Positions 29,139-38,232 of a stretch of 64,000 nucleotides of DNA are shown here, in pieces. The stretch spans positions 4,741 through 68,740 of the forward strand of contig NZ_JAECZA010000214.1 in NCBI RefSeq assembly GCF_016056275.1, given 5' to 3'. Position 1 is the stretch's first letter, and each line of letters starts with the position of its first letter. The notes below the pieces were generated by a model. The model saw only the letters and a list, made by a program, of their open reading frames with translations, was not told where the DNA came from and did not search any database. The translations under genes were made by a program, and so were the position numbers. This stretch comes from Dendronalium phyllosphericum CENA369. Lineage in GTDB: Bacteria > Cyanobacteriota > Cyanobacteriia > Cyanobacteriales > Nostocaceae.

Positions 29139-29401
29139 GACCGCTTCCGTCACGAGCGAGACCGCTTCCGTCACGAGCGAGACCGCTTTCATCACGAGTG
29201 AGACCGCTTTCATCACGAGTGAGACCGCTTTGGTCACGAGTGAGATCGCTTCTGTCACGAGTGAGATCGCTTTCATCACGAGTAAGACCACTTCCATTAC
29301 GAGGTAGACCGCTTTCATCACGAGTAAGACCACTTCTGTCACGAGTGAGATCGCTTTGGTCACGAATGAGATCGCTTTCATCGCGAGTGAGACCGCTACA
29401 G
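29139..29401. repeat. 21-bp tandem array (12 full units plus a partial)
   Basis: The unit is GACCGCTTTCATCACGAGTGA with variation at a few positions (CCG, TGG or CTG in place of TCA; T for C at position 3). Each unit carries TCACnnGTGA or a near version, a small palindrome. The period equals two helical turns. Both strands are open through the array, giving seven-residue periodic peptides, but there is no clear ribosome-binding site for either. Confidence 0.9.
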
Positions 29402-29698
29402 CTACAACATTAATAACTACAGCTTAAGTAAAATTAGATCAACTTCAATATTGCTGATGATACCTTAAGTATTTAAAGGTAAGAGTGCAGAGTTATGCTC
29501 TTATACTGTCTATTGGTTTTTTGTATTTATAGCCGTCGCCAGTAGTGTTAGGACATCAACAGACAATCAAATCTAGACACAAAAAGAGTTTTTACCCAGT
29601 CCTCAGTCCCCAGTCCCCAGCTATATTTAGCCAAAATCTGGAGAATTGCCCAGCAAAGTTGTATAAAATCTCTGTAAAAACCTCTTGCTGACGCAATT
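29402..29698. other. Intergenic region before the pentapeptide gene
   Basis: The 297 bp hold CCCCAGTCC-type heptamers near 29597-29620 and otherwise no recognised element. It presumably contains the promoter of the gene at 29699. Confidence 0.5.
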
Positions 29699-31699
29699 AT
29701 GCCGCCAGACTACTCCGGTCAAAATCTCCGAGGTCGCTCTTTTAAAGGTAAAAACCTAACTGGGGCAAACTTTAGCAAGGCAGATATCAGAGGGGCAAAC
29801 TTTACTAACACTATTCTCAAAGATGCAAACTTCACAGGTGCTAAGGCTGGACTACAAAAGCGTTGGACTGTTGGGTTGCTCATAGTATCATTGCTGCTGT
29901 CGGGAGTATCAGGGCTTTTCTCAATTATTGTTGGTGTATTGGTAGCATATGTTTTTGATACTAAAGACACTGCAAATGTAGTTATCGCGATAGTTTCCCT
30001 AATTGTACTGCTGGTTTTTTGTATTATTACCATTCGTAAGGGTTTAACAGCAGGTTTAGGATCCATAGCCGGAGCCTTCGCCGTAGCCGTAGCCGTAGCT
30101 GTAGCCTTCGCCGTAGCCGGAGCCTTCGCCGCAGCCGCAGCCGTAGCCGCAGTCGCAGCCTTCGCCGTAGCCGGAGCCTTCGCCGTAGCCGGAGCCTTCG
30201 CCGTAGCCGGAGCCTTCGCCTTCGCCGTAGCCGGAGCCTTCGCCTTCGCCGGAGCGTTTGTATTATTTAGTGCTTACATTGGCTGGCGTAGTCTAGCAGG
30301 GGATGAAAAAGATGCTTGGCTTCGCTCATTTGCTATTGCCTTTGCTGCGACAGGTGGTACAAGTTTTTATAATGCTGATTTAACTGATGCTGATTTCACT
30401 GGTGCAATTCTAAAAAATACAGATTTTAGAAAGGCCAACTTAACACGCACTCGTTTTTATGAAGCTAAAAAGTTAGACTTTGCTAGAGTAGACAACTCGA
30501 TATTAGTTAATCGGGGTGTTCTCAATTTGCTAGTAACTGGCAATGGTAGAGGAAAATCTTATGCTGGTGCTAACCTAAAAGGCGCAAACCTCATCGGTGC
30601 AGATTTAAAAGAAGCGAATCTCAAAGATGTTGATATTACAGAAGCCACCTTCCAAGGCGCTTGTTTAGAGTGGGTAAATTTAACTCTAGCTCAGGCTGTT
30701 GGTACTAACTTCACCAGCGCCCAAATGACTGGTGCTTGTGTGGAAGCGTGGAATATTGAAAGTACAACTAAATTAGATAATGTAGATTGTCGCTTTATCT
30801 ATCTTCTCGAAAACCCCAAGCTTGGAACCGATGACCGCGAACGCCGTCCCAGTAGTGGGGAATTTCAACCAGGAGAATTTACCAAACTATTTGAAGAAGT
30901 TTTAAATACTGTTGATTTGATTTTCCGCAATGGCATTGATTGGAAAGCTTTTGTTAACGCCTTCCAAAAAGTGCAAGATCAAAATGAAGACACAGAATTA
31001 TCTTTACAGAGTATTGAGAATAAAGGTGATGGCGTTGTAGTCGTTAAGGTCGCCGTCTCTGATGATGCTGATAAAGAAAAGATTCATAGCGATTTTACAC
31101 AAAATTATCAACTAGCATTGCAAGCTGTAGAAGAAAAATATAAATCACAATTACAAGCTAAAGATGAGCAGATAATTATCTATCGCCAACAAAGTGGAGA
31201 GATGGCAGAGATTGTAAAATTATTAGCTAATAAACCTATTAATGTTCAAGTTGACAATAAAGTAGAGAATAAAAATATGACTAACAGTAGTGATGCCAGC
31301 CGCAAAATTGAAATTGGCAGTGTCGGCAGAGACTTTAATGCCAGTGGACAAGCTTTGAATTTGGGCGACATCAGCGGTACGGTAACAAACACCATCAACC
31401 AGTTACCAACTTCTCCCGAACCAGATAAACCGGGAATTAAGGAATTATTAACGCAATTGCAAACAGTGATTGAGGATGATACAAACTTAAATCAAGAAGA
31501 TAAAGCCGAGGCGTTAGAACAAGTAAAAACCCTAGCAGAAGCGGGTAAAAATCCTCAAGAAGGAACAATGCAAAAGACCGCGAAAACAGCAATGAAGATT
31601 TTAAAAGGCACGATCGCTAGTTTACCCACTACAGCAACATTGGTTGAAGCTGGTAGCAAACTTTTACCATTGATTTCTAAGTTGCTGGGTTTAGGATAA
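29699..31699 (+). CDS. Pentapeptide-repeat membrane protein with repeat-built hydrophobic segment
   Basis: This 666-residue protein has several parts: a short pentapeptide block (about residues 5-50), two membrane helices (about 55-85 and 92-115), and an Ala/Val/Phe/Gly tract (about 122-190) encoded by GCCGTAGCCGGAGCCTTC-type 18-bp repeats. Next is a second pentapeptide region (about 225-345). The C-terminal half is soluble and coiled-coil-prone (about 380-500), then has a segment with IGSVGRDFNASGQALNLGDI (about 535-560). The extreme C-terminus is a hydrophobic amphipathic helix pair (TLVEAGSKLLPLISKLLGLG). The repeat DNA makes the membrane span likely to vary in length between strains. Pentapeptide solenoids mediate protein contacts; the end helices could insert in membranes. 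Function is unknown. Confidence 0.82.
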   Translation: MPPDYSGQNLRGRSFKGKNLTGANFSKADIRGANFTNTILKDANFTGAKAGLQKRWTVGLLIVSLLLSGVSGLFSIIVGVLVAYVFDTKDTANVVIAIVSLIVLLVFCIITIRKGLTAGLGSIAGAFAVAVAVAVAFAVAGAFAAAAAVAAVAAFAVAGAFAVAGAFAVAGAFAFAVAGAFAFAGAFVLFSAYIGWRSLAGDEKDAWLRSFAIAFAATGGTSFYNADLTDADFTGAILKNTDFRKANLTRTRFYEAKKLDFARVDNSILVNRGVLNLLVTGNGRGKSYAGANLKGANLIGADLKEANLKDVDITEATFQGACLEWVNLTLAQAVGTNFTSAQMTGACVEAWNIESTTKLDNVDCRFIYLLENPKLGTDDRERRPSSGEFQPGEFTKLFEEVLNTVDLIFRNGIDWKAFVNAFQKVQDQNEDTELSLQSIENKGDGVVVVKVAVSDDADKEKIHSDFTQNYQLALQAVEEKYKSQLQAKDEQIIIYRQQSGEMAEIVKLLANKPINVQVDNKVENKNMTNSSDASRKIEIGSVGRDFNASGQALNLGDISGTVTNTINQLPTSPEPDKPGIKELLTQLQTVIEDDTNLNQEDKAEALEQVKTLAEAGKNPQEGTMQKTAKTAMKILKGTIASLPTTATLVEAGSKLLPLISKLLGLG

Positions 31700-31725
31700 G
31701 CTGTTTTCAATTAAGTTCAAAGCAC

Positions 31726-31753
31726 AAAGGGCGCAAAATATTGCGCCCTTTTT
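31726..31753. terminator. Strong intrinsic terminator
   Basis: AAAGGGCGCAA, loop AATA, TTGCGCCCTTT followed by TT form an 11-bp perfect stem with A and T tracts, between the convergent genes at 29699 and 31772. Confidence 0.92.
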
Positions 31754-31771
31754 AAATATTTCACTTTTTAT

Positions 31772-32206
31772 CTACTTTGATTGATGGCGCGGGCCGTTGA
31801 AGGCTTCCCAGGCGGCTCTAGCAGCATTTTGTAACCGTGCACCGAAGTCTGCTACTTCTTTCATCAACAAGTGCCAGTTTTTTTCAGTTTCGTCCTGAAA
31901 TACTACCCAAGTATAGTCTAAGCGATCGCCTGTAATTAGTTTTTCTCCTTCTACCGCTTTCCTGGCTCGACGCACGGCATTCAAATAGGTTTCGCGGGTT
32001 AATTTACCTGCTGAATTTGCCTCAGTTTGTGCCCGTCTTCTTAGCGCTTCGATTAACGCTTTTGTTTCGCGCTTCACTTCATCAGTTTCGCCAGCCATTT
32101 CGGCTTCTACAAGCGCGTCAGTTTGAGAACTTATTTCTACAATTGTTGTAGATTCAACGGATTCAATTATTGTAGTTTCGATTGGTTCGATGTTGTTAGC
32201 AGTCAT
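31772..32206 (-). CDS. Conserved hypothetical protein, helical
   Basis: This 144-residue protein starts with a Thr/Glu/Ile-rich, probably disordered N-terminus (1-45). A basic-acidic helical domain follows (KRETKALIEALRRRAQTEA, RETYLNAVRRARKAVEG) with a C-terminal WHLLMKEVADFGARLQNAAR helix. I do not recognise a named family. No membrane or catalytic motif is seen. It is convergent with the pentapeptide gene and 99 bp upstream of the htpX start on the same strand. Confidence 0.7.
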   Translation of the reverse strand: MTANNIEPIETTIIESVESTTIVEISSQTDALVEAEMAGETDEVKRETKALIEALRRRAQTEANSAGKLTRETYLNAVRRARKAVEGEKLITGDRLDYTWVVFQDETEKNWHLLMKEVADFGARLQNAARAAWEAFNGPRHQSK

Positions 32207-32305
32207 AGTTGAAAAATCCTTAATTGCTATCTTTCTATCGAATCAGAACCGCACCCTATATAGCCATTAATCATTGGTGATTGCATAATGGCTAATAACA
32301 AAAAC

Positions 32306-33178
32306 TTAATAAACTCTAGTAGGTAGTTGTTGCTCTAGTTTCAGCAATTGTTCAATTCGCGCCTCTGTAGGAGGATGGCTAGAGAACAAATTGCCTAAAA
32401 ATTGTCCAGAGATGGGATGAATAATTAATAACGGCTCAAAAGCTGGGTTAGCATTCAAAGGCATTTGTCGTGCTGTCGCTTCTAACCTTTGTAAAGCACG
32501 AGCCAAAGCACGAGGATTACCAGTTAATCTCGCAGAACCAGCATCAGCAGAAAATTCCCGCGTGCGCGAGATAGCCAGCTGAATAATTGTGGCAGCTAAG
32601 GGTGCAAGTATTACTGTTAACAACACACCTAAAGGATTAGTACCTCTATTGTCATTGCGCGAACCTACACCACCAAACCATAAGCTGTAACTAACCATTT
32701 GCGCTAGAAATGATATTGCCCCAGCAACCGTAGCAGCAACAGCTTGCGTTAAGGTGTCACGATTAATAATATGGGTCAATTCGTGAGCAATAACGCCTTC
32801 TAATTCGTCTGTTGGCAATATATTCAAAATACCTTCGGTGACAGCAACAGCAGCATGTTCTGGATCGCGTCCCGTAGCAAAAGCGTTAGCAGTTTGACCG
32901 GGAACTATATAAACTTTTGGCATCGGGATATTAGCGCGTTGAGATAATTTCTGCACTATTCGATAAAGTTCCGGCGCTTCTACCTCACTCACAGGTTGAG
33001 CGCGATACGCTGCCAAGGCAATTTTATCTGATTGATACCAAGAAAATAGGTTTGTTAGTGCTGCTAGACCAATTCCAATAATCAAACCACTACTACCACC
33101 AATTACCCAATAACTAATTGCGATTAAAAGTCCACTTAACGCAGCTAGTAAAGCAGCTGTTTTTAATTGATTTCCCAT
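32306..33178 (-). CDS. htpX: HtpX-like M48 zinc metalloprotease
   Basis: This 290-residue membrane protease has two N-terminal helices (about 8-45), the zinc motif HELTH (in VIAHELTHIINRD), two more hydrophobic segments (about 150-205) and the third ligand region ISRTREFSADAGSARLTG. HtpX degrades misfolded inner-membrane proteins under stress, with the active site facing the cytoplasm. The length is normal. The gene is divergent from crcB across 354 bp. Confidence 0.93.
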   Translation of the reverse strand: MGNQLKTAALLAALSGLLIAISYWVIGGSSGLIIGIGLAALTNLFSWYQSDKIALAAYRAQPVSEVEAPELYRIVQKLSQRANIPMPKVYIVPGQTANAFATGRDPEHAAVAVTEGILNILPTDELEGVIAHELTHIINRDTLTQAVAATVAGAISFLAQMVSYSLWFGGVGSRNDNRGTNPLGVLLTVILAPLAATIIQLAISRTREFSADAGSARLTGNPRALARALQRLEATARQMPLNANPAFEPLLIIHPISGQFLGNLFSSHPPTEARIEQLLKLEQQLPTRVY

Positions 33179-33532
33179 ATTTTCGCTCTCCTGCTAATGC
33201 TGTATTAATTTTTGTAAGTTTTTCTAGACAACAGCATCACTTAAGCCGCACTTTGATTGTATCTAGCTAAACTTGGATATATAGTGTAGAAAACCTGTCA
33301 GATAAGTACGGTTTTCCTACTAAGGAAGTAGTAATATCATCAAATTCACATAATTAAGAATATTTACTATTTGAAATATTAATTAACAATTTAAACATTA
33401 GACATAAACAGCAAAATTTCACATCTATCTTTGGCTATATATTTTGAACTATTGAGAGAGTGCGATCGCTTGACTTGTACATACCCAATGGAGTTGAATC
33501 GCTCAAGGGGACAGTTTTATTAAAAACAGAAT
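33179..33532. other. Divergent intergenic region htpX-crcB
   Basis: The 354 bp include one hairpin (GAAAACC...GGTTTTC, about 33288-33317). I looked for a fluoride riboswitch upstream of crcB and saw no match to its conserved core. Confidence 0.5.
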
Positions 33533-33931
33533 ATGCTACAACAAGCAGAAATCCGCATTCCAATCGCTATTAGTTTAGGTGCGATCGCAGGTGCTTTAAG
33601 TCGTTATTATCTAACAGTCTGGTTTGCTGAACGATTCGGCACTAGTTTTCCCTATGGCACTTTTTTCATTAATCTCAGCGGTTGTTTAGGTATGGGATTT
33701 TTCGCCACATTAGTAGTAGAAAAAATTGAGATTATTTCCCCAGAAATCCGATTTATGGTAGCCACAGGTTTTTTAGGAGCATATACAACTTTCTCTACCT
33801 ACGGTTTGGATACCATTGTTTTATTGCGTGGTGGCACTTGGTTATCTGCAACTACTTATTGGGCTGGTAGTGCCATACTCGGAATCATTTGCGTTCAATT
33901 AGGCATGATTCTCGCCAGATTCTGGAGATAA
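33533..33931 (+). CDS. crcB: Fluoride channel FluC/CrcB
   Basis: This 132-residue four-helix inner-membrane protein exports fluoride as a dual-topology dimer. Hallmarks are GALSRYYL, the [10 protein letters not shown] motif with the pore Asn, and [16 protein letters not shown], the Phe-box/TFS segment. It is a single-gene type, so a homodimer is expected. No fluoride riboswitch is visible upstream. Confidence 0.95.
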   Translation: MLQQAEIRIPIAISLGAIAGALSRYYLTVWFAERFGTSFPYGTFFINLSGCLGMGFFATLVVEKIEIISPEIRFMVATGFLGAYTTFSTYGLDTIVLLRGGTWLSATTYWAGSAILGIICVQLGMILARFWR

Positions 33932-34033
33932 GCTAATCTGCCTATAAGTTGTCTCTTTGCCCCTCTCCTGCCTGCTTCAAAGAATTACAATAATATTGAG
34001 CTTTTTTAACTTTCAATTTCTAAGGTTTGAGCC

Positions 34034-34678
34034 ATGTTTGCTCTAGTTTCACCTGAGAAAATTCAGCTACCTGGGGGAGCGGTTGTTAGGTTGCCTGCAA
34101 CCTGGGAAGATTATCAGGGTTTGTGTCAGCAACGAGGCGATAGTTCTATTCCCCGTATCAAGTACCGAGATGGAGAAGTCCTGCTCATGTCGGCTCTTCC
34201 CAAACATGGACGCGATGCTCATTTAATTGCAAATATTATTACAACCCTACTAGATTATCTTGGACGGGAATACGATGCTTTTACTCCTGTAACTATGGAA
34301 TTACCAGAAGAGAGTGGAATCGAACCAGACTATTGTTTTTATATAAATAGTTGGGAAGCTGTCTCTGGTAAAGAGCGAATTGACTGGAGTATCGATCCTC
34401 CTCCTGATTTAGTATTAGAAATTGATGTCACAAGCTATTCTGATGTGAACGATTACCTTCCTTATCAAGTGCCAGAAGTTTGGCTGTTTCGTAAAAAACA
34501 ACTATCTGTTTATCAGTTGCAGGGTACAGAATACCTCGCTCAAACTCAAAGCCAATATTTTCCAGATATAGATATTCAAGATATAGTTGCTAAGTGTTTT
34601 GAAGTTGCTTATAAGCGAAATACCAGTGCTGCGATTCGGGAATTAAAACAGCGCTTACAGGGTTTATTAAGCAATTAA
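34034..34678 (+). CDS. Uma2 family (PD-(D/E)XK-fold) putative nuclease
   Basis: This 214-residue Uma2 protein has the typical opening with WEDYQGLCQQ, the core EPDYCFYINSWEAV and DLVLEIDVTSYSDVNDYLPYQVPEVW, and a WLFRKKQLSVYQL strand pair. The expected final Lys of the ExK motif is not evident in VLEIDVTSYS, as in many Uma2 members. The start MFALVSPEKIQ follows a short AAGG-like site. Function is unknown. Confidence 0.87.
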   Translation: MFALVSPEKIQLPGGAVVRLPATWEDYQGLCQQRGDSSIPRIKYRDGEVLLMSALPKHGRDAHLIANIITTLLDYLGREYDAFTPVTMELPEESGIEPDYCFYINSWEAVSGKERIDWSIDPPPDLVLEIDVTSYSDVNDYLPYQVPEVWLFRKKQLSVYQLQGTEYLAQTQSQYFPDIDIQDIVAKCFEVAYKRNTSAAIRELKQRLQGLLSN

Positions 34679-34719
34679 ATCATATTGCCATAGCAAAGTG
34701 CTGAGTGCTGAGTTAAGCA

Positions 34720-36189
34720 TTAATTTTTAACGACTTTTAATGTTTTGAAGCTTGGATCTACACAACCACTAATAAATCCACCCATTGCTTGAATTTGTCG
34801 CAGATATTCTAAAGCTGTTTTAGTAATTAATTCTCCTGGCATCAAAACAGGAATACCCGGAGGATAAGGACAGACTATTTCAGCACAGATGCGATCGCTT
34901 GTGTATTCCAGTGATAAAGTCTCACTAGCAGCAAAAAAAGCCTCACGCGGTGAAAGCCTCGATTCATCATTTTTAGTCTGGGTAGGCAAGCTAAGTTTGT
35001 GTAGTGGCAACTTGAGTAGTAAGGAATACTTATCAGCTATTGTGGTAAAACCTTGTATTAATTGCTTAATATCTGCTTGAGTGTTGCCTAAACTAATAAT
35101 AAAAGTGACATTTTGCAATGAGGAAAATTCAGCAGTAACACCTATTTCTTCTAGAATTTCCTCGGCTTCAAATCCGCTTAAACCCAAGTGATACACATTA
35201 ACAGTTAACCTTGTTCTATCTAAAGCCACAAAGCCAGGTGAGAATTTTTGTTTTGCAGGTATCTCTAAAACAGCCAATCCGGAAATTTGGCTGATTTTGG
35301 TTCTCGCTTCTTCTGCAAGTTGCAAAGTCCGAGACATCAAATCTTTCCCATGCACTGCCATTTGCTGACGCGCAGCATCTAGGGAAGCTAAAAGTAAATA
35401 ACTAGGGCTAGTAGACTGCACGAGTTGTAAAGCTTTACTCACTCGCTGATAATCTATCCTGTTTCCTTGGACGTGTAGCATTGATGCCTGTGTGATTGCA
35501 GCGAGTACCTTGTGGGTGGATTGTACTGTTAAATCTGCACCTGCGGCTAAAGCTGGAGTCGGCAATTCAGGATGAAAAGCAAAGTGTGCGCCGTGGGCCT
35601 CGTCTACAAGTAAAGGAATATTGTATTGATGAGTAATGTGAGCGATCGCTGCTAAATCTCCACAAACGCCATAATATGTTGGGTAAACTGTCAACACTGC
35701 TTTAGCATCTGGATGCTGTTGCAGAGCAAATTGTACGGCATTGGGCGTGATACTGTGGGCAATATCTAAAACAGAGTCATATTCAGGATTGATAAAAATT
35801 GGTACAGCACCGGAGAGAATTAAACCAGCGATCGCAGAAGAATGTACATTCCGAGGCAGAATAATTTTATCGCCCGTGCCACAGGTAGCGAGAATAGCGG
35901 CTTCAATGCCACAAGTAGAACCATTAACAAGAAACCATGTTTGGGAAGCACCAAACGCCTCAGCAGCTAATTCTTGTGCTTCTTGAATAACGCCTTGGGG
36001 TGCAAAAAGATTATCTAACTCTGCTAACTCCGTCAAATCAGCTTGAAACACAGCTTTCCCTAGTAAATCAGTTAAGGGTTGAGAAATTCCCTTGCCTCGC
36101 TTGTGTCCTGGAGTGTAGAAAGGAGCATGGGAAGTTGCCACACAGGCTTTTAAGGCATTTACTAGGGGTGTATGATTTTGATTGAGCAT
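34720..36189 (-). CDS. PLP-dependent Orn/Lys/Arg decarboxylase family enzyme
   Basis: This 489-residue fold-type I enzyme of the short (wing-less) Orn/Lys/Arg decarboxylase group has the PLP lysine in QSTHKVLAA, the cofactor Asp/His in VDEAHGAHF and GSTCGIEAAI for phosphate binding. The C-terminal decarboxylase domain has CPYPPGIPVLMPGE. It should make a polyamine or cadaverine from arginine, lysine or ornithine; which one cannot be read from sequence. The start is the ATG at 36189. There is no operon partner. Confidence 0.9.
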   Translation of the reverse strand: MLNQNHTPLVNALKACVATSHAPFYTPGHKRGKGISQPLTDLLGKAVFQADLTELAELDNLFAPQGVIQEAQELAAEAFGASQTWFLVNGSTCGIEAAILATCGTGDKIILPRNVHSSAIAGLILSGAVPIFINPEYDSVLDIAHSITPNAVQFALQQHPDAKAVLTVYPTYYGVCGDLAAIAHITHQYNIPLLVDEAHGAHFAFHPELPTPALAAGADLTVQSTHKVLAAITQASMLHVQGNRIDYQRVSKALQLVQSTSPSYLLLASLDAARQQMAVHGKDLMSRTLQLAEEARTKISQISGLAVLEIPAKQKFSPGFVALDRTRLTVNVYHLGLSGFEAEEILEEIGVTAEFSSLQNVTFIISLGNTQADIKQLIQGFTTIADKYSLLLKLPLHKLSLPTQTKNDESRLSPREAFFAASETLSLEYTSDRICAEIVCPYPPGIPVLMPGELITKTALEYLRQIQAMGGFISGCVDPSFKTLKVVKN

Positions 36190-36267
36190 GAAGCAGATAA
36201 GACTATTTTAGATTTTGGTAACTAAGCTATCAAGCCTGTTTTATTTCCCAATTCTGAATTCTGACCA

Positions 36268-36445
36268 AGCCCCGTTGGGGCGGGGTGTGGGGTGTGGGGT
36301 ATTGGGTGTGAGGAAAGAAATAGCCCCAACAACCCCAGGGATACAAGCCCCGTTTTTTCAAGACGATAGCATTGGACGGGGCTTGAAACCCCGACCAATG
36401 CTATTTCCCCTACACCCCACCCCCTACCGCCCACACCCTCTTCGT
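36268..36445. repeat. GGGGTGTGGGGT/CACCCCAC low-complexity inverted region
   Basis: GT-rich repeats (GGGGTGTGGGGTATTGGG) are followed by complementary CACCCCACCCCC and two CAAGCCCCG/GGGGCTTG arms, giving a large imperfect hairpin. Frames through it are not genes. Confidence 0.65.
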
Positions 36446-36469
36446 GACTCCTGAATTCTGCTGTATAAA

Positions 36470-36499
36470 CTTAACATCATCTTAATCTCTACTTGATTC
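36470..36499 (+). promoter_or_regulatory. Pho box (three 8-bp direct repeats) upstream of phoD
   Basis: CTTAACAT (36470), CTTAATCT (36481) and CTTGATTC (36492) are spaced exactly 11 bp apart and match the cyanobacterial Pho-box pattern PyTTAAPyPy(T/A). The site lies 108 bp before the phosphatase start. Activation by SphR/PhoB under phosphate starvation is inferred. Confidence 0.8.
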
Positions 36500-36606
36500 T
36501 GAGATAGTAGGTTCCTTTTGTTTGGTTGAGCAAGCTAGACAGTCAATTCAAACCATTGAACCTCTGAAAGTTTGCCAACCACATCGACATCTCAGTAAGG
36601 GTGAAT

Positions 36607-38175
36607 ATGGAATTTATGGATTGCGGTTTGCTATCAAAGCGTTGCAGACGGCGGAATTTTTTGCTGGGTGCAGGATTTTTCACAGGGTTAACAGTGGCTA
36701 GCCAAGGACTGCCAGCATTAGCAAAACCGAGATTTTCTGACTATCCATTTAAACTTGGTGTAGCTTCTGGCGATCCGTTACCCGATGGTATTGTTTTATG
36801 GACGCGGCTAGCTCCCGATCCACTTTATGGTGGTGGAATGCCACTCAGAAATGTCGTAGTGCGGTGGCAAATTGCCCTTGACGAAAACATGAGAAAGGTT
36901 GTGCAACGCGGGACAGTGCTAGCGACTCCAGCATTAGCACACTCGGTACACGTTGATGTGCGCGGACTAGAACCCGATCGCTGGTACTGGTATCAATTTA
37001 AAGTTGGCAGTGAAGATAGCCCCATTGGCCGAACTCGTACAGCTGGAACATTTAATAATGCCATTAAGCAACTTAACTTTGCCTTTGTCTCTTGCCAAGA
37101 CTGGCAAAACGGGTATTACACAGCTTATCGCCACATAGCTGATGAAGAACTCGACCTTGTTGTGCATCTGGGTGACTACATTTACGAGTACGGGCCGCAA
37201 TCCGGCGGGCCGCGTCAGCATAACAGTCCCGAAATCGTAACTCTCCAAGACTACCGCGATCGCCACGCACTTTACAAAACCGATCCAAATCTGCAAGCCG
37301 CTCATGCTGCCTTTCCTTGGATAGTCACTTGGGACGATCATGAAGTTGACAACAACTATGCCAACTTGACACCCGAAGATAACCAAAGCCAACAAGCATT
37401 TGTAACTCGCCGAGCTAATGCTTACCAAGCCTACTACGAACATATGCCGTTGCGTCAGTCTTCGCTACCCAAAGGCCCAAACGCGCAACTGTATCGGCGG
37501 TTGACTTTCGGTAACTTAGCTGAGTTCCACGTACTGGACACCCGCCAATACCGCACCGACCAACCTTGTAATGACGGACTCAAACCTCGGTGTAGCCGAG
37601 CCTTTGACAAAAATGCTACTATGACAGGCCAAGAGCAAGAACAGTGGTTATTTCAGGGATTAGATAAATCGCGATCGCGCTGGAACGTCATTGCTCAACA
37701 AACCATGTTAGCTGAATACGATTTTGATGGTCGTCCAGATATTGGACTATTTAACATGGATCAATGGGACGGTTATGTAGCTGCACGCGATCGCTTGTTG
37801 AGTTTTCTCAAGCAAAGGCAACCTACTAACCCAGTTGTAATTAGCGGAGACATCCATTCCAGTTGGGTACATGACTTAAAAGTTGACTTCAATAACCCAG
37901 CCTCAGCGACAGTTGGTACTGAGTTTGTCGGAACTTCAATTACCTCCGATTTTCCAACCTCATTCATCGCCCCAGTTCAAGCTGCACTCAGCGATAATCC
38001 CCACACCAAATTCTTCGACGGTGCTTTTCGGGGCTACGTCCGCTGCAAACTGACTCCAGAACGTTGGCAAAGTGACTACCGCGCTGTGTCTAGCATCATT
38101 GACCCAAATGCCTCTATCAGTACCCTAGCTTCGTTTGTTGTGCAAAACGGGCAAGCAGGCGCACAGCGAGTGTAA
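36607..38175 (+). CDS. phoD: PhoD-family alkaline phosphatase/phosphodiesterase
   Basis: This 522-residue exported enzyme has a twin-arginine signal (CRRRNFLLGAGFF, then a cleavage region near GLPALA-K). The PhoD domains are intact: LGVASGDPLPDGIVLWTRL, the metal-site blocks FVSCQDW and HLGDYIYEY, WDDHEVDNNY, and VISGDIHSSW. It hydrolyses phosphate mono- or diesters with a calcium-iron site outside the cytoplasmic membrane. The ATG at 36607 is preferred over the GTG at 36601, with AAGG at 36597-36600. The upstream Pho box strongly supports a phosphate-starvation role. A terminator follows the stop. Confidence 0.94.
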   Translation: MEFMDCGLLSKRCRRRNFLLGAGFFTGLTVASQGLPALAKPRFSDYPFKLGVASGDPLPDGIVLWTRLAPDPLYGGGMPLRNVVVRWQIALDENMRKVVQRGTVLATPALAHSVHVDVRGLEPDRWYWYQFKVGSEDSPIGRTRTAGTFNNAIKQLNFAFVSCQDWQNGYYTAYRHIADEELDLVVHLGDYIYEYGPQSGGPRQHNSPEIVTLQDYRDRHALYKTDPNLQAAHAAFPWIVTWDDHEVDNNYANLTPEDNQSQQAFVTRRANAYQAYYEHMPLRQSSLPKGPNAQLYRRLTFGNLAEFHVLDTRQYRTDQPCNDGLKPRCSRAFDKNATMTGQEQEQWLFQGLDKSRSRWNVIAQQTMLAEYDFDGRPDIGLFNMDQWDGYVAARDRLLSFLKQRQPTNPVVISGDIHSSWVHDLKVDFNNPASATVGTEFVGTSITSDFPTSFIAPVQAALSDNPHTKFFDGAFRGYVRCKLTPERWQSDYRAVSSIIDPNASISTLASFVVQNGQAGAQRV

Positions 38176-38199
38176 TTAAATCTCAAAAGTAATAAACCG

Positions 38200-38232
38200 A
38201 ACCCTCCAGATTCTATTTGGGGGGTTATTTTT
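38200..38232 (+). terminator. Intrinsic terminator after phoD
   Basis: AACCCTCC pairs with GGGGGGTT (one T-G wobble), followed by ATTTTTAA, 25 bp after the phoD stop. Confidence 0.88.

Noticed and set aside
29097-29413. Open frames on both strands through the 21-bp array
   Set aside because: They exist because the unit length is divisible by three. There is no credible start context, and they are treated as a DNA repeat.
33300-33532. Fluoride riboswitch upstream of crcB
   Set aside because: It was expected from known crcB leaders, but the conserved core sequence was not found.
36215-36454. Two opposing open frames in the GT-rich region
   Set aside because: They are low-complexity inverted repeat DNA (GGGGTGTGGGGT and CACCCCAC) without gene signals.
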